From Nonomuraea roseoviolacea subsp. carminata (GTDB lineage: Bacteria > Actinomycetota > Actinomycetes > Streptosporangiales > Streptosporangiaceae), in NCBI RefSeq assembly GCF_024172185.1, contig NZ_JAMZEC010000001.1:2356001-2420000 (forward strand): a stretch of 64,000 nucleotides of DNA. The letters are read 5' to 3'. Positions within the stretch are counted from its first letter, which is position 1, and every line of letters begins with the position of its first letter. The notes beneath the pieces were generated by a model. That model made no database searches and was not told the DNA's origin. It worked only from the letters and a program-made list of their open reading frames with translations. The position numbers and the translations under genes are program-made. Shown here one piece after another: positions 8,166-18,455 of the stretch.

Positions 8166-9235
8166 GGCTGCCACTTCAGCCGCGCGTACCCCGGCTTGAT
8201 GACCCCGTTGATCAGCGCCAGCCGCTCGTCGAACGGCAGGAACGCCGACTTCATCGCGTTGACCGTGAACCACTGCAGGTCGTCCCAGCCGTAGCCGAAC
8301 GCCTCGACCAGCTTGGCGAACTCCTCCGACACGGTGGTCGAGCTCATCAGCCGGTTGTCGGTGTTGACCGTGACCCGGAAGTACAGGCGGCGCAGGAGCC
8401 CGATGGGGTGCTCGGCGATCGAGCGGGCGGCGCCGGTCTGCAGGTTGGAGGTGGGGCACATCTCCAGCGGGATGCGCTTGTCGCGCACGTACGCGGCCAG
8501 GCGGCCGAGCTTGGCGGTGCCGTCCTCGGCCACGGAGATGTCGTCGATGATGCGCACGCCGTGGCCCAGCCGGTCGGCGCCGCACCACTGGATGGCCTGC
8601 CAGATCGACGGCAGCCCGAACGCCTCTCCGGCGTGGATGGTGAAGTGGGCGTTCTCCCGCTGGAGGTACTCGAAGGCGTCGAGGTGGCGGGTGGGCGGGT
8701 AGCCGGCCTCGGCGCCGGCGATGTCGAAGCCGACCACGCCGACGTCGCGGTAGCGCACGGCCAGCTCGGCGATCTCCATCGAGCGGGCGGCGTGGCGCAT
8801 CGCGGTGAGCAGCGTGCCGACCCGGATGCCGCGCCCCGCCGACCCCTGGCGGAAGCCCTCCAGCACGGCCTCCACCACCTGGTCGAGGGTGAGCCCGGCG
8901 GTGGTGTGCTGCTCGGGCGCGAAGCGGACCTCGGCGTAGACGACGCCGTCGGCGGCGAGGTCCTCGGCGCACTCGGCGGCCACCCGGACCAGCGCCTCGC
9001 GGGTCTGCATGACGCCCACCGTGTGGTCGAACGTCGTGAGGTAGCGCTCCAGCGACCCGGAGTCGGACGCCTCCTCGAACCACTGCCGCAGCTCGGCGGG
9101 GTCGGTCGTGGGCAGGCCGCCGTAACCGGCCGCTCGGGCCAGCTCCACGATCGTCTCGGCGCGCAGGCCGCCGTCGAGGTGGTCGTGGAGCAGCACCTTG
9201 GGCGCCCGGCGGATCTCGTCAAGCGTGGGGCTCAT
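8162..9235 (-). CDS. add: Adenosine deaminase
   Basis: Hydrolyses adenosine and deoxyadenosine to inosine forms and ammonia in purine salvage. At 357 residues it matches the family. Zinc ligands and catalytic residues are visible: the HxH pair in LLHDHLDGG (His17, His19), the HAGE motif with catalytic Glu, LGHG, CPTSN and the late NTDNR with the metal-binding Asp. It sits between purine catabolic genes (punA at the left edge) and pyrimidine genes (cdd, deoA), consistent with a nucleoside salvage region, but in its own two-gene unit with the PH-like membrane protein. The ATG at 9235 is the first Met. Confidence 0.96.
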   Translation of the reverse strand: MSPTLDEIRRAPKVLLHDHLDGGLRAETIVELARAAGYGGLPTTDPAELRQWFEEASDSGSLERYLTTFDHTVGVMQTREALVRVAAECAEDLAADGVVYAEVRFAPEQHTTAGLTLDQVVEAVLEGFRQGSAGRGIRVGTLLTAMRHAARSMEIAELAVRYRDVGVVGFDIAGAEAGYPPTRHLDAFEYLQRENAHFTIHAGEAFGLPSIWQAIQWCGADRLGHGVRIIDDISVAEDGTAKLGRLAAYVRDKRIPLEMCPTSNLQTGAARSIAEHPIGLLRRLYFRVTVNTDNRLMSSTTVSEEFAKLVEAFGYGWDDLQWFTVNAMKSAFLPFDERLALINGVIKPGYARLKWQP

Positions 9236-9334
9236 CAGGCCATGATATGTGGCCTCTCCCCCGCCTCAGGGAACGCGTACGACACGCCCGCCCGCCACAC
9301 GCGTGCGACCCGCCCGCCGGTCACCCGGCGACGG

Positions 9335-9685
9335 TCACTCGCGGCCGGCGGTCTCGGGGCTGAAGGCGGGCAGGCAGACCGCGACGTACTCGGCGCCCTC
9401 GGGCCCGGCGCTGTAGCGGATCTTCTCCCCCGGCTCCGACACGACGCTCTGCCCCGCCGACACCTCGGTGACGCCGCCGGCGTGCTCGACGAGGACCGTG
9501 CCGCGCAGCACCACGGTGTACTCGGTGAACGACGGCGTCTGCGCGGGCTCCTCCCAGCCGGGCGGCGCGATCATGTGCGCGACGGAGATCGCCTCGTCGC
9601 CGCTGTTGACCCGGCCGATGTGCTCGTCGATGAGCTTGCCGCCGGGCACCGGGATCCGCGTGGGTCCTTCGATCCTTCTCACCAC
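9335..9685 (-). CDS. Small cupin-domain protein
   Basis: A 116-residue single cupin barrel. The middle has the expected cupin pattern (FTEYTVVLRGTVLVEH, then GQSVVSEPGE), but the usual His-rich metal-binding cluster of motif 1 is poor, so metal dependence is uncertain. The GTG start at 9685 comes right after the stop of the AMIN-like lipoprotein gene (stop at 9690), giving a two-gene unit. The function is not known; such cupins range from sugar isomerases to binding proteins. Confidence 0.75.
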   Translation of the reverse strand: MVRRIEGPTRIPVPGGKLIDEHIGRVNSGDEAISVAHMIAPPGWEEPAQTPSFTEYTVVLRGTVLVEHAGGVTEVSAGQSVVSEPGEKIRYSAGPEGAEYVAVCLPAFSPETAGRE

Positions 9686-9689
9686 CGTG

Positions 9690-10424
9690 TCAGTGTGCCA
9701 CGTCGATGACCAGGCGGTCGGGCCGGGTGTATTCGCGCACCCGGAACGGCGTCCTGGAGGCGGCGACGATCCCGGCGCTCACCCGTCCCTCGAAGTCGCC
9801 CGCCTTGAGGATCCGGGTGACGTTGCCGAGCGGCTGGGCGAGCGGGGTGCCGGTCCAGGTCGGGGTGCCGTCCTCCGTGTGCGCCTGGGCGGGGGTGAGC
9901 AGGACGTACAGGCAGGGGCTCCCGCGCAGGTCGAGCGGCTTGCCGGAGCCGTCCTGCTCCAGCTCGTCCACCCAGCGGACGGTGTAGCCGGGCATGCCGC
10001 CCTTGAGGTCCACGACGACGCGGTCGAAGCCGTCGTGGCGGCCGGCGCGGACCCCGGTCACAATGGCCGGCTCGCCGAGGTCGCGCTCGACCCGGACGGG
10101 CGCCGTGCTGGTCGGGAGGGGCGTGGGGGCGAGCTCGTCGGGGCGGGTGCTCGCGGTGGCCTCGCCGGGGCCCGGGGTGCCGGCGGGCGTGCCGGACGGG
10201 GTGGCCGTGCCGGCGGGCGTGCCGGACGGGGTGGCGGGGCCGGAGGCGGTGTCCTCGCCGGGCCGTACGGGGGCGGTCGGCTCCGGGGAGATCGTCGCGG
10301 TCGTGGCGCCGCCCGCGCCGGCCCCGCAGGCCGCCAGGGGCGCGACGGCGGCCAGGACGGCGAGCCCGGTGAGAAGGCGAAGCCGCGCCGCCGGGCGCGC
10401 CGGGGCCGGGGATGACGTGCTCAT
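9690..10424 (-). CDS. Lipoprotein with AMIN-like domain
   Basis: A 244-residue exported lipoprotein. The N-terminal signal peptide ends in a lipobox (VAPLAAC), followed by a low-complexity Pro/Thr/Gly linker (two copies of PSGTPAGT) and a C-terminal domain from about residue 115 resembling actinobacterial AMIN-like domains (FDRVVVDLKGGMPGYTVRW, VREYTRPDRLVIDV). AMIN domains often bind envelope components, so an extracytoplasmic, cell-wall-linked role is likely. It is upstream of the cupin gene with only a few bases between. The linker contains a 30-bp DNA direct repeat (10177-10236). Confidence 0.8.
   Translation of the reverse strand: MSTSSPAPARPAARLRLLTGLAVLAAVAPLAACGAGAGGATTATISPEPTAPVRPGEDTASGPATPSGTPAGTATPSGTPAGTPGPGEATASTRPDELAPTPLPTSTAPVRVERDLGEPAIVTGVRAGRHDGFDRVVVDLKGGMPGYTVRWVDELEQDGSGKPLDLRGSPCLYVLLTPAQAHTEDGTPTWTGTPLAQPLGNVTRILKAGDFEGRVSAGIVAASRTPFRVREYTRPDRLVIDVAH
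10177..10236. repeat. 30-bp tandem repeat in the lipoprotein linker
   Basis: Two adjacent 30-bp units, 10177-10206 and 10207-10236, differ only at the last base. They encode the duplicated Pro-Ser-Gly-Thr-Pro-Ala-Gly-Thr linker of the AMIN-like lipoprotein. Such repeats change length easily by slippage. Confidence 0.85.
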
Positions 10425-10517
10425 ACCGGTGATCTGCCCGGCCGGGGCCGCGGTGAAGCCCGACCGGAGCCGTCCGTCATGGCTCGGCGGGCGCGGTCGT
10501 CACGAGGTCCGTACACG

Positions 10518-10552
10518 GCGAAGGGCCCCGCCGCGGTCGCGGGGCCCTTCGC
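10518..10552 (-). terminator. Strong hairpin terminator after the DHA2 transporter gene
   Basis: A perfect 14-bp stem (GCGAAGGGCCCCGC and complement) with a 7-nt loop, 31 bases past the transporter stop and before the lipoprotein gene. It isolates the transporter transcript from the next minus-strand genes. Confidence 0.8.
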
Positions 10553-10583
10553 TTTCGGGAGTCGCGCCTCCGGCAGGAGGCTG

Positions 10584-11993
10584 TCAGACGGTCTCGTACG
10601 CCTTGACCTCGGGCTCCTCCACCAGGGCGGGCTTGGCGGGTCGCAGCCCGAAGGCCGAGATCCCGAGCCCCACCACGGCGAGGATCAGCGAGACCACGAT
10701 CGCCGAGCGCAGCGCGCCGACGGACAGGCCGCCCGCCGGGCCGGAGGTGAGGACCGCGGTGACCACGGCCAGCACGATCGCGCCGCCCACCTGGCCGGAG
10801 GTGTTGAGCAGGCCGGAGGCCAGGCCCTGCTCGTCGTCGTCCACGCCGTTGGTGGCCTGGATGTTCAGCGACGGGAACGACAGCGCGAACGCCACGCCGA
10901 GCAGCAGCATGCCCGGGATGACCAGGCCGCCCAGGCTGGGCCGCTCGTCGATGCCGAGGAACATCGCGTAACCGCCGGCCAGCGCGGCGGAGCCGATGAC
11001 GATGAGCTTGCCGGTGCCGAACCGGTCGGCGAAGTCGCCCATCTTCGTGGACGTCACCGCGACCAGCAGGCCGGCGGGCAGGAAGGCGAGGGCCGTGCCG
11101 AGGGCCGACCAGCCGAGCAGGTTCTGGAAGTACTGCATGGCGACGAACTGGAAGGCCACGTACGAGCCCATGAGGATGAGCAGGCCGAGGTTGGCGCGGA
11201 CCAGCGAGCCGGAGCGCAGGATGCCGAGACGCACCAGCGGGTGGCGCATGCGCAGCTCGGCGAAGACGAACAGGCCGAGCAGCGCGGCGCTGGCCACGAG
11301 GGAGCCGATGGTGCGCACCGAGCCCCAGCCGGCCTCGGGGGCCTGCACGACGGTGAAGACCAGCAGCAGCATCGAGGCCGTGATCAGCACGGCGCCCAGC
11401 AGGTCGTGGCCGCCCTCGGCGCGGTCCTCGGCGACGCGGGGCAGCACCTTCAGCGCGGCGACGAGCGCGATGATCGCGATCGGCACGGGCATCAGCAGGG
11501 TCCACCGCCAGCCGATCTCGGTGAGCAGGCCGGAGATCACCAGGCCGAGCGAGTAGCCGCTGGCGCCACAGGCGGTGAAGATGCTCAACGCCCTGTTGCG
11601 CTCCGGCCCCTCGGGGAAGGTGGTCGTGATGATCGACAAGGCGGCCGGGGCGGTGAAGGCGGCGGCCACGCCCTTGACGAACCGGGCGACGATCAGCAAC
11701 GTGCCGTCGTCCACGACGCCGCCGAGCAGCGAGGCGACGGCGAAGACGCCCAGAGCGACCAGGAACACCCTGCGCCGCCCGAGCAGGTCGGCGGTCCGGC
11801 CGCCGAGCAGGAGCAGACCGCCGTAACCGAGCACGTAGCCACTGACGACCCACTGGAGGGATGACGTGGACAACCCCAGATCGTGCTGGATGGAGGGCAA
11901 CGCCACACCGACCATCGACACGTCAAGGGCGTCAAGGAAGATCACAGCACAGAGCACGGCGAGCGCGCCCCAACGAGATGAGGAAGACGACAT
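10584..11993 (-). CDS. DHA2-family MFS drug efflux transporter
   Basis: A 469-residue major facilitator protein with the repeated hydrophobic helices of the DHA2 drug:proton antiporters. Motif A is clear (LLGGRTADLLGRRRVF), as is the N-terminal FLDALDVSMVGVALPSI segment and the late SGLLNTSGQVGGAIVLAV. It is divergent from a MarR regulator, with a palindrome-rich intergenic region, and ends at a strong terminator. Its exported substrates are unknown. A second transporter of the same type with its own MarR is at 61753-63108. Confidence 0.92.
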   Translation of the reverse strand: MSSSSSRWGALAVLCAVIFLDALDVSMVGVALPSIQHDLGLSTSSLQWVVSGYVLGYGGLLLLGGRTADLLGRRRVFLVALGVFAVASLLGGVVDDGTLLIVARFVKGVAAAFTAPAALSIITTTFPEGPERNRALSIFTACGASGYSLGLVISGLLTEIGWRWTLLMPVPIAIIALVAALKVLPRVAEDRAEGGHDLLGAVLITASMLLLVFTVVQAPEAGWGSVRTIGSLVASAALLGLFVFAELRMRHPLVRLGILRSGSLVRANLGLLILMGSYVAFQFVAMQYFQNLLGWSALGTALAFLPAGLLVAVTSTKMGDFADRFGTGKLIVIGSAALAGGYAMFLGIDERPSLGGLVIPGMLLLGVAFALSFPSLNIQATNGVDDDEQGLASGLLNTSGQVGGAIVLAVVTAVLTSGPAGGLSVGALRSAIVVSLILAVVGLGISAFGLRPAKPALVEEPEVKAYETV

Positions 11994-12000
11994 GGGTCAG

Positions 12001-12055
12001 TACATTACATGCATCCGCATCTAATGCAAACGCATTTAATTCCGTTGCATGGGAT
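12001..12055. promoter_or_regulatory. Putative MarR operator region
   Basis: The divergent promoter region between the DHA2 transporter and marR is AT-richer than its surroundings and holds several GCAT/ATGC elements: ATGCAT at 12009-12014, and an interrupted palindrome TAATGC-AAAC-GCATTTA at 12022-12038. This is the usual arrangement for a MarR repressor acting on its own gene and on the divergent pump. Confidence 0.6.
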
Positions 12056-12080
12056 TTCGCGGAGTGGTAACCTCCGCGTC

Positions 12081-12464
12081 ATGGACGAGGCGTTCGTCGT
12101 GGTGTGGCACGACGTCCTGGCCAAGCACGCCAGGACCATGTGCATGCTGGAGCGCGAGCTGGGCGACAAGCACGGGCTCGGCGCCAGCGAGTTCGAGGTG
12201 CTCGACCGGCTCGCCGGCCACGAGCGCAAGCTGCGGCTCCAGGAGCTGTGCGACGAGGTCCACCTCAGCCAGAGCGCGCTGTCACGCGTGGTCGCCCGGC
12301 TGGAGAAGGCCGGGCTCGTCCTGCGCGGGGCGTGCGACGTCGACCGGCGCGGCGTGTTCGTGTGCCTGACCGACGACGGGCGCGCCCGCCACGCGGCGGC
12401 GCTGCCGACCCACCGCGCGGTCCTCGCCGAGGTCTTCGCCGACGCGCCCGTCCCCGTCGCCTGA
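12081..12464 (+). CDS. MarR-family transcriptional regulator
   Basis: A 127-residue winged-helix regulator when started at the ATG at 12081, which fits the alignment of the first helix (MDEAFVVVWHDVLAKH); an upstream start at 12009 would read through the operator. The recognition region is visible (RLQELCDEVHLSQSALSRVV) and the wing follows (LRGACDVDRRGVFVCLTDDG). It is divergent from the DHA2 transporter and probably represses it and itself until a ligand binds. The protein is somewhat short at the C-terminus for a MarR dimer. Confidence 0.88.
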   Translation: MDEAFVVVWHDVLAKHARTMCMLERELGDKHGLGASEFEVLDRLAGHERKLRLQELCDEVHLSQSALSRVVARLEKAGLVLRGACDVDRRGVFVCLTDDGRARHAAALPTHRAVLAEVFADAPVPVA

Positions 12465-12528
12465 TCCGCATGCCGCGTCCCGGGCACGGGAAGCGCTGCG
12501 CCCACGCCGCCGGGGTCCCGGCACGACG

Positions 12529-12558
12529 GAGCCCGCGCGAGAGGTCTCGCACGGGCTC
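12529..12558. terminator. Bidirectional hairpin between marR and deoA
   Basis: A 13-bp stem with one mismatch and a 4-nt loop (GAGCCCGCGCGAG / CTCGCACGGGCTC) between the convergent marR and deoA genes. It would end the long nucleoside operon on the minus strand. Confidence 0.7.
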
Positions 12559-12575
12559 GTGAGCGTCTCGGAGCG

Positions 12576-13849
<1,274 letters not shown>

Positions 13850-13850
<1 letters not shown>

Positions 13851-14257
13851 CAGGAGCTCCGCGACAGGTCGTCGGGGCCGAAGGCGTAGGGCAGGATCAC
13901 GGCCATCGGCTTCGGCCCGTCCACGGTCTCCACCAGCAGGTCCTCGCCGCCGAACTCGAACAGCAACTGCCGGCAGCGCCCGCACGGCATCAGCAGCTCG
14001 CCGTGGCCGTCCACGCAGGTGAAGGCCACCAGCCGGCCGCCGCCCGTGGCGTGCAGCGCCGACACCAGGCCGCACTCGGCGCACAGGCCGAGCCCGTAGG
14101 AGGCGTTCTCCACGTTGCAGCCGGTCACGACGCGGCCGTCGTCGACCAGCGCGGCGGCCCCGACGGGGAACTTCGAGTACGGCGCGTACGCCCGGTGCAT
14201 GGCCTCCGTGGCGGCGGCCCGCAGCCCCTCCCAGTCGAGGCTCGTGTCGGTGCCCAT
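13850..14257 (-). CDS. cdd: Cytidine deaminase
   Basis: Deaminates cytidine and deoxycytidine to uridine forms. The 135-residue length fits the homotetrameric class. The zinc site is clear: CAEC with catalytic Cys59 and Glu61, and PCGRC (Cys92, Cys95); the substrate loop NVENASYG precedes it. The ATG at 14257 overlaps the permease stop (TGATG) and the gene in turn overlaps deoA, so import, deamination and phosphorolysis are translated as one coupled set. Confidence 0.96.
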
Positions 14258-15555
14258 CAGTGTTGCTCCCCCCGGCGGTAGCGCACGCCGTCGGCCTTGG
14301 GCATCCGCAGCCGCTGCGAGGCGACCAGGAGCACGAGCAGCGTGAGCATGTGTGGTGTGATGAAGACGAACTCGTTCGGCAGCTTGTCGACCACGATCCA
14401 GAGCCACAGGAGCGCGAGCGCTCCCACGACGGCGGCCGCGAGCATCGTGTACCCCTTGGGGGTCCGGGTGACGGCCACCTCGGCCTGACCCGGTACGAGC
14501 ATGGCCACGATCCGCATGCCGACGTAGATCAGCAGCAGGATGGCCGCGAACAGCAGGATCGACGTGACGGCCTCAGAGCTGCGCAGCTTCAGGCCCTCGG
14601 CGTAGCCGAACAGCGCGGCGCCGGCCGTGAGGCCGCCGGGCCGCCAGTTGCCGAAGATCATGGCGGCCAGGCCGATGAAGCCGCGGCCCTGCGTCTGGCC
14701 CTCGACGTACTTCGTGCTGATGAAGACCAGGAAGACGCCGCCGAGCCCGGCGAAGGCACCGGAGATGACCACCGCGACGTACTTGATGCGGTAGACGTTG
14801 ACGCCCAGCGACTCGGCCGCCCACGGGTTCTCGCCCGCCGAGCGCAGGCGCAGGCCGAAGGCCGTGCGCCAGAGCACGAAGAACGTCAGCGGCAGCAGCA
14901 GCACGGCCAGGATGACCAGCACGTTCACATTGTGCGTCAGCCCGCGCAGGATGCCCGCCACGTCCGACACGAGGAACCAGTGGGTGCGCTCCAGGCCGCC
15001 CAGCCAGTCGGGCCCGGAGGACAGCAGCGGCAGGCTGGGAGTGGGCGCCTGCGACGACAGCGGCGGCGAGGTGGTGATGCCGGCGCCCGCCGCGGCGGCC
15101 GGGGTGCCCTCCTTGTAGAGCACCTCCGACAGGAAGCGGGTGATGCCGGGGCCGAGCAGGTTGATGGCGACGCCGCTGATGATGTGGTCGACGCCGAAGG
15201 TGATGGTCGCGACGGCGTGGATGAGCCCGCCGAGCGCGCCCGCGAGCAGACCGGCGACCAGCGCGGCCCACGGCCCCCACTGGTAGCCGGCCCAGCCGGC
15301 GAACCAGGTGCCGAGCACCATCATGCCTTCGAGGCCGATGTTGACCACGCCGGCCCGCTCGGCCCACAGGCCGCCGAGACCGGCCAGCCCGATCGGCACC
15401 GCCAGCATCAGCGCGGCGGCGAACGTGCCGGACGAGGTGAGGTCGTTCTCCCCGGAGATCACCCGGACGAGCGACAGGAGCAGGACGAGGACGGCGACGC
15501 CGATGAGCGCCAGGTGGTACTTGCGGATCCGGGTCGAGCCCAGGACGGTCGTCAT
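14257..15555 (-). CDS. Nucleoside ABC transporter permease (NupQ-like)
   Basis: A 432-residue inner-membrane permease of the BPD_transp_2 type, with around ten hydrophobic helices. The family's conserved centre is visible (AGVVNIGLEGMMVLGTW, GLGGVFLVFISTKYVEG, GFIGLAAMIFGNWRPGG). It partners with the permease at 15552-16691 (overlap ATGA), the double-domain ATPase and the BMP-type binding protein of this operon. Such systems import purine and pyrimidine nucleosides. The C-terminus has two extra helices beyond the usual permease core. Confidence 0.93.
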   Translation of the reverse strand: MTTVLGSTRIRKYHLALIGVAVLVLLLSLVRVISGENDLTSSGTFAAALMLAVPIGLAGLGGLWAERAGVVNIGLEGMMVLGTWFAGWAGYQWGPWAALVAGLLAGALGGLIHAVATITFGVDHIISGVAINLLGPGITRFLSEVLYKEGTPAAAAGAGITTSPPLSSQAPTPSLPLLSSGPDWLGGLERTHWFLVSDVAGILRGLTHNVNVLVILAVLLLPLTFFVLWRTAFGLRLRSAGENPWAAESLGVNVYRIKYVAVVISGAFAGLGGVFLVFISTKYVEGQTQGRGFIGLAAMIFGNWRPGGLTAGAALFGYAEGLKLRSSEAVTSILLFAAILLLIYVGMRIVAMLVPGQAEVAVTRTPKGYTMLAAAVVGALALLWLWIVVDKLPNEFVFITPHMLTLLVLLVASQRLRMPKADGVRYRRGEQH

Positions 15556-16691
15556 GCTGCCACCTCAACCGGAGTGTCCCTGCCGAGCTGCCGCGCGGCT
15601 CGCCGTTCCTCGCGCCGCAGCGCCATCCTGCTGGTGATCTCGTTGGCGACGACCACCAGGAGCACGATCGCGCCCTGCATGATCGCGATGACCGAGGGCG
15701 GCACGTTGGCGAACTGCAGCGGCCCCTGCGCCCGGTCGAGGAAGCCGAACAGCAGCGCGGCGACCGCGATGCCCACCGGCCGGTTGCGGCCGAGCAGGGC
15801 GACGGCGATGCCGAGGAAGCCGAGGCCGGGGGTGAAGTTCGAGCCGAAGTTGTGCTTGTCGCCGAGGATCTCCGGCAGCCCGATCAGGCCCGCGATCGCG
15901 CCGGACAGCACCATCGCGGCGATGACCATCTTCTTCGGCTTGACGCCCGAGGCCAGCGCGGCCATCGGGTTGAGGCCGCTGGCCTTGACCTCGAAGCCGA
16001 ACTTGGTCCGCTCCAGCAGCACCCAGACGGCCACGCCGAGCAGGATCGCCACGACGAGGAAGCCCCACAGCCCGCCGCCGCGCGGCGCGGGCAGGCCGAA
16101 CATCTCGAACAGGCCGTTGAGGTTGGGGAACCAGGCCGACTCGGGCAGCGTGGGCGTGCTGGTGGTGAGCTGCCCCTTGGCACGCTCGCCGGTGAACGGG
16201 CCGCGCACGAGGAACGCCGCCAGGTTGATGGCGATGTAGTTGAGCATGATGGTCGCGATGACCTCGTTCACGCCCCGGGTGACCTTCATGACGGCCGGGA
16301 TCAGCGCGTACAGGCCGCCGACGGCCGCCGCGACCACGATGATCACGAGGATCTGGATCGGGGCGGGCAGCGAGAACTGGGCGCCGACGAACGCGGCGCA
16401 GATGGCCGCGATCCGGTACTGGCCCTCGACGCCGATGTTGAAGAGGTTCATCCGGAAACCGACCGCCACGGCCAGCCCGGCGATGAACAGCGGGACCGAG
16501 CGGTTGATCATGGTGGTGACGCCGTTCACCACCGCGCGCTCGGTCTCGCCGAAGTTGAACAGCGCCGCGAACGCCGCCTCCGGGCTGGCGCCCGCCACGC
16601 TGATGGCGACGCTGGAGATGACCACCGCCAGCACGATCGCGATGGCGGCGCCCGCGACGGTGAGCAGCGCCCGGTAGAGCCCCGCGGGCAT
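15552..16691 (-). CDS. Nucleoside ABC transporter permease (NupP-like)
   Basis: A 379-residue permease paired with the NupQ-like one. It has many hydrophobic helices and the family pattern NIGVEGQYRIAAICAAF plus ALIPAVMKVTRGVNEVIATI, which contacts the ATPase. The ATG at 16691 overlaps the ATPase stop (TGATG); a longer reading frame upstream is excluded because it lies inside the ATPase gene. It forms the heterodimeric membrane channel of the nucleoside importer. Confidence 0.93.
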   Translation of the reverse strand: MPAGLYRALLTVAGAAIAIVLAVVISSVAISVAGASPEAAFAALFNFGETERAVVNGVTTMINRSVPLFIAGLAVAVGFRMNLFNIGVEGQYRIAAICAAFVGAQFSLPAPIQILVIIVVAAAVGGLYALIPAVMKVTRGVNEVIATIMLNYIAINLAAFLVRGPFTGERAKGQLTTSTPTLPESAWFPNLNGLFEMFGLPAPRGGGLWGFLVVAILLGVAVWVLLERTKFGFEVKASGLNPMAALASGVKPKKMVIAAMVLSGAIAGLIGLPEILGDKHNFGSNFTPGLGFLGIAVALLGRNRPVGIAVAALLFGFLDRAQGPLQFANVPPSVIAIMQGAIVLLVVVANEITSRMALRREERRAARQLGRDTPVEVAA

Positions 16692-18316
16692 CACGCCTCC
16701 TCCCCGGCGGGCTCGGCGGTGGAGCCGCTGATCGCGCCGGTCATGTAGCCGCCCAGCCGTTCGGGGGTCACGTCGGACGGGTCGAGCCGGGCGACGAGCC
16801 GTCCCCGGTAGATCACGTGCAGGGTGTCGGACAGGCCGATCAGCTCGTCCAGGTCGGCCGAGATGAGCAGCACCGCGAGCCCGGCGGCGCGGGCGGCGCG
16901 CAGGTGGTCCCAGATGGCGGCCTGGGCGCCCACGTCCACGCCCCGCGTGGGGTGGGCGGCGATGAGGAACACCGGCTCGCCGCTCATCTCGCGGCCGACG
17001 ATGAGCTTCTGCTGGTTGCCGCCCGACAGGGCGAGGGCGAGGGTGTCGACGCCCGGGGTGCGGACGTCGTACTCGTCGATGATGCGCTGGGTGTCGGCCT
17101 TGGCGGCGCGCCGGTCGATCCAGACGCCGCTGCGGGACGGCTTGCGGGTCTGGTGGCCGAGGACGCGGTTCTCCCACAGCGACGCCTCCAGCAGGAGCCC
17201 CTGCCGGTGGCGGTCCTCGGGGATGTAGCCGATGCCGGCCTCGCGCCGCTTGAGCGTGCTCCACGAGCTGATGTCGGCGCCGGCGAGTTCCACGGTGCCG
17301 TGCGCGGGCCGCATGCCCATGATCGCCTCGATCAGCTCGCTCTGGCCGTTGCCCTCGACGCCGGCGATGCCGAGGATCTCGCCCCGGTGGATGTCGAACG
17401 ACACGTCGTCCAGCAGCAGCCGGCGGCCCTCGGCCCGCAGGCCCGCCGTGTACTCGGCGACCGGGGTGCCCTTCGGCAGCGGCCGGAACCCGTCGGCCTC
17501 CATGGTCAGCCCCGACACGCTCAGGGCCACGGTGTCGGTCACCGTGGACTCGCGGGTCTCGGGCGTGGGCAGCTCGCTGCCGACCATGAGCTCGGCGAGC
17601 TGCCGGGCGGTGACCTCGCGCGGGTCGACGCTGGCGACCGTGGTGCCGCGCCGGATCACGGTGATCGCGTCGGCGATGCTGAGCACCTCGTCCAGCTTGT
17701 GCGAGATGAAGATGACGGTCAGGCCGCCCGCCTTGAGCTCGCGCAGGTTCTGGAAGAGCTCGTCCACCTCCTGCGGCACGAGCACCGCGGTGGGCTCGTC
17801 GAGAATGAGGATGCGGGCGCCCCGGTAGAGGACCTTGAGGATCTCCACGCGCTGCCGGTCGCCGACACCGAGGTCCTCGACCAGCCGGTCGGGGTCCACC
17901 TGCAGGCCGTGGGTGGACGACAGCTCCCTGATGCGGGCGCGCGCCCGGGCGGTGTCGAGGACGCCCACCGTCGTCGGCTCGGCGCCGAGCACGACGTTCT
18001 CCAGCACGGTGAAGTTGTCGGCCAGCATGAAGTGCTGGTGCACCATGCCGATGCCGGCCGCGATCGCGTCGCTGGGCGTGCGGAACGACACCTCCGTGCC
18101 GTTGATCCTGATGGTGCCCTCGTCCGGCTTCTGCATGCCGTAGAGGATCTTCATCAGGGTCGACTTGCCCGCGCCGTTCTCCCCGACGATCGCATGCACC
18201 GTGCCGGGTTCGACGGTGATGCGGATGTCGTGGTTGGCGACGACGCCGGGAAATCGCTTGGTGATGCCCTCCAGCTCGACGGCGGGTCGCGCCGTGGCGG
18301 GGGCGTCGGCGTTCAT
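16691..18316 (-). CDS. Nucleoside ABC transporter ATP-binding protein (double nucleotide-binding domain)
   Basis: A 541-residue ATPase with two fused nucleotide-binding domains, as in simple-sugar and nucleoside importers. Domain 1 has a full Walker A (GENGAGKST), Walker B (ILILDEPTAV) and the family's degenerate signature region (LGVGDRQRVEI). Domain 2 has the degenerate P-loop GVEGNGQSE, the LSGGNQQK signature and AAHPTRGVDVG in place of a canonical Walker B, normal for this class. The ATG at 18316 is favoured because GGTGAG lies about 6 nt upstream; 18337 is an alternative. It energises import with the two permeases downstream. Confidence 0.94.
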   Translation of the reverse strand: MNADAPATARPAVELEGITKRFPGVVANHDIRITVEPGTVHAIVGENGAGKSTLMKILYGMQKPDEGTIRINGTEVSFRTPSDAIAAGIGMVHQHFMLADNFTVLENVVLGAEPTTVGVLDTARARARIRELSSTHGLQVDPDRLVEDLGVGDRQRVEILKVLYRGARILILDEPTAVLVPQEVDELFQNLRELKAGGLTVIFISHKLDEVLSIADAITVIRRGTTVASVDPREVTARQLAELMVGSELPTPETRESTVTDTVALSVSGLTMEADGFRPLPKGTPVAEYTAGLRAEGRRLLLDDVSFDIHRGEILGIAGVEGNGQSELIEAIMGMRPAHGTVELAGADISSWSTLKRREAGIGYIPEDRHRQGLLLEASLWENRVLGHQTRKPSRSGVWIDRRAAKADTQRIIDEYDVRTPGVDTLALALSGGNQQKLIVGREMSGEPVFLIAAHPTRGVDVGAQAAIWDHLRAARAAGLAVLLISADLDELIGLSDTLHVIYRGRLVARLDPSDVTPERLGGYMTGAISGSTAEPAGEEA

Positions 18317-18400
18317 TGGTCGCTCACCGTTCCTCATTCGCTCCGCTCCGGATCACTGTCCGCTCCCGCGCCTTCCGGGCCGGGTGGAGCGGGCGCAAGA

Positions 18401-18438
18401 GACCGAAGGCCCGGGGTACGGACTCCGGGCCCTCGGTC
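18401..18438 (-). terminator. Hairpin between bmpA and the transporter ATPase gene
   Basis: A 14-bp stem with one mismatch (GACCGAAGGCCCGG / CCGGGCCCTCGGTC) and a 10-nt loop, 17 bases after the bmpA stop. As the rest of the operon lies downstream on the same strand, it is more likely a partial terminator or an mRNA 3' stabiliser that keeps the binding protein more abundant than the membrane parts. Confidence 0.6.
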
Positions 18439-18455
18439 GTCGTCCCTGTCACCCG

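Noticed and set aside
12009..12080. Longer marR reading from an ATG at 12009
   Set aside because: It would translate the palindromic operator region; the ATG at 12081 matches the family N-terminus.
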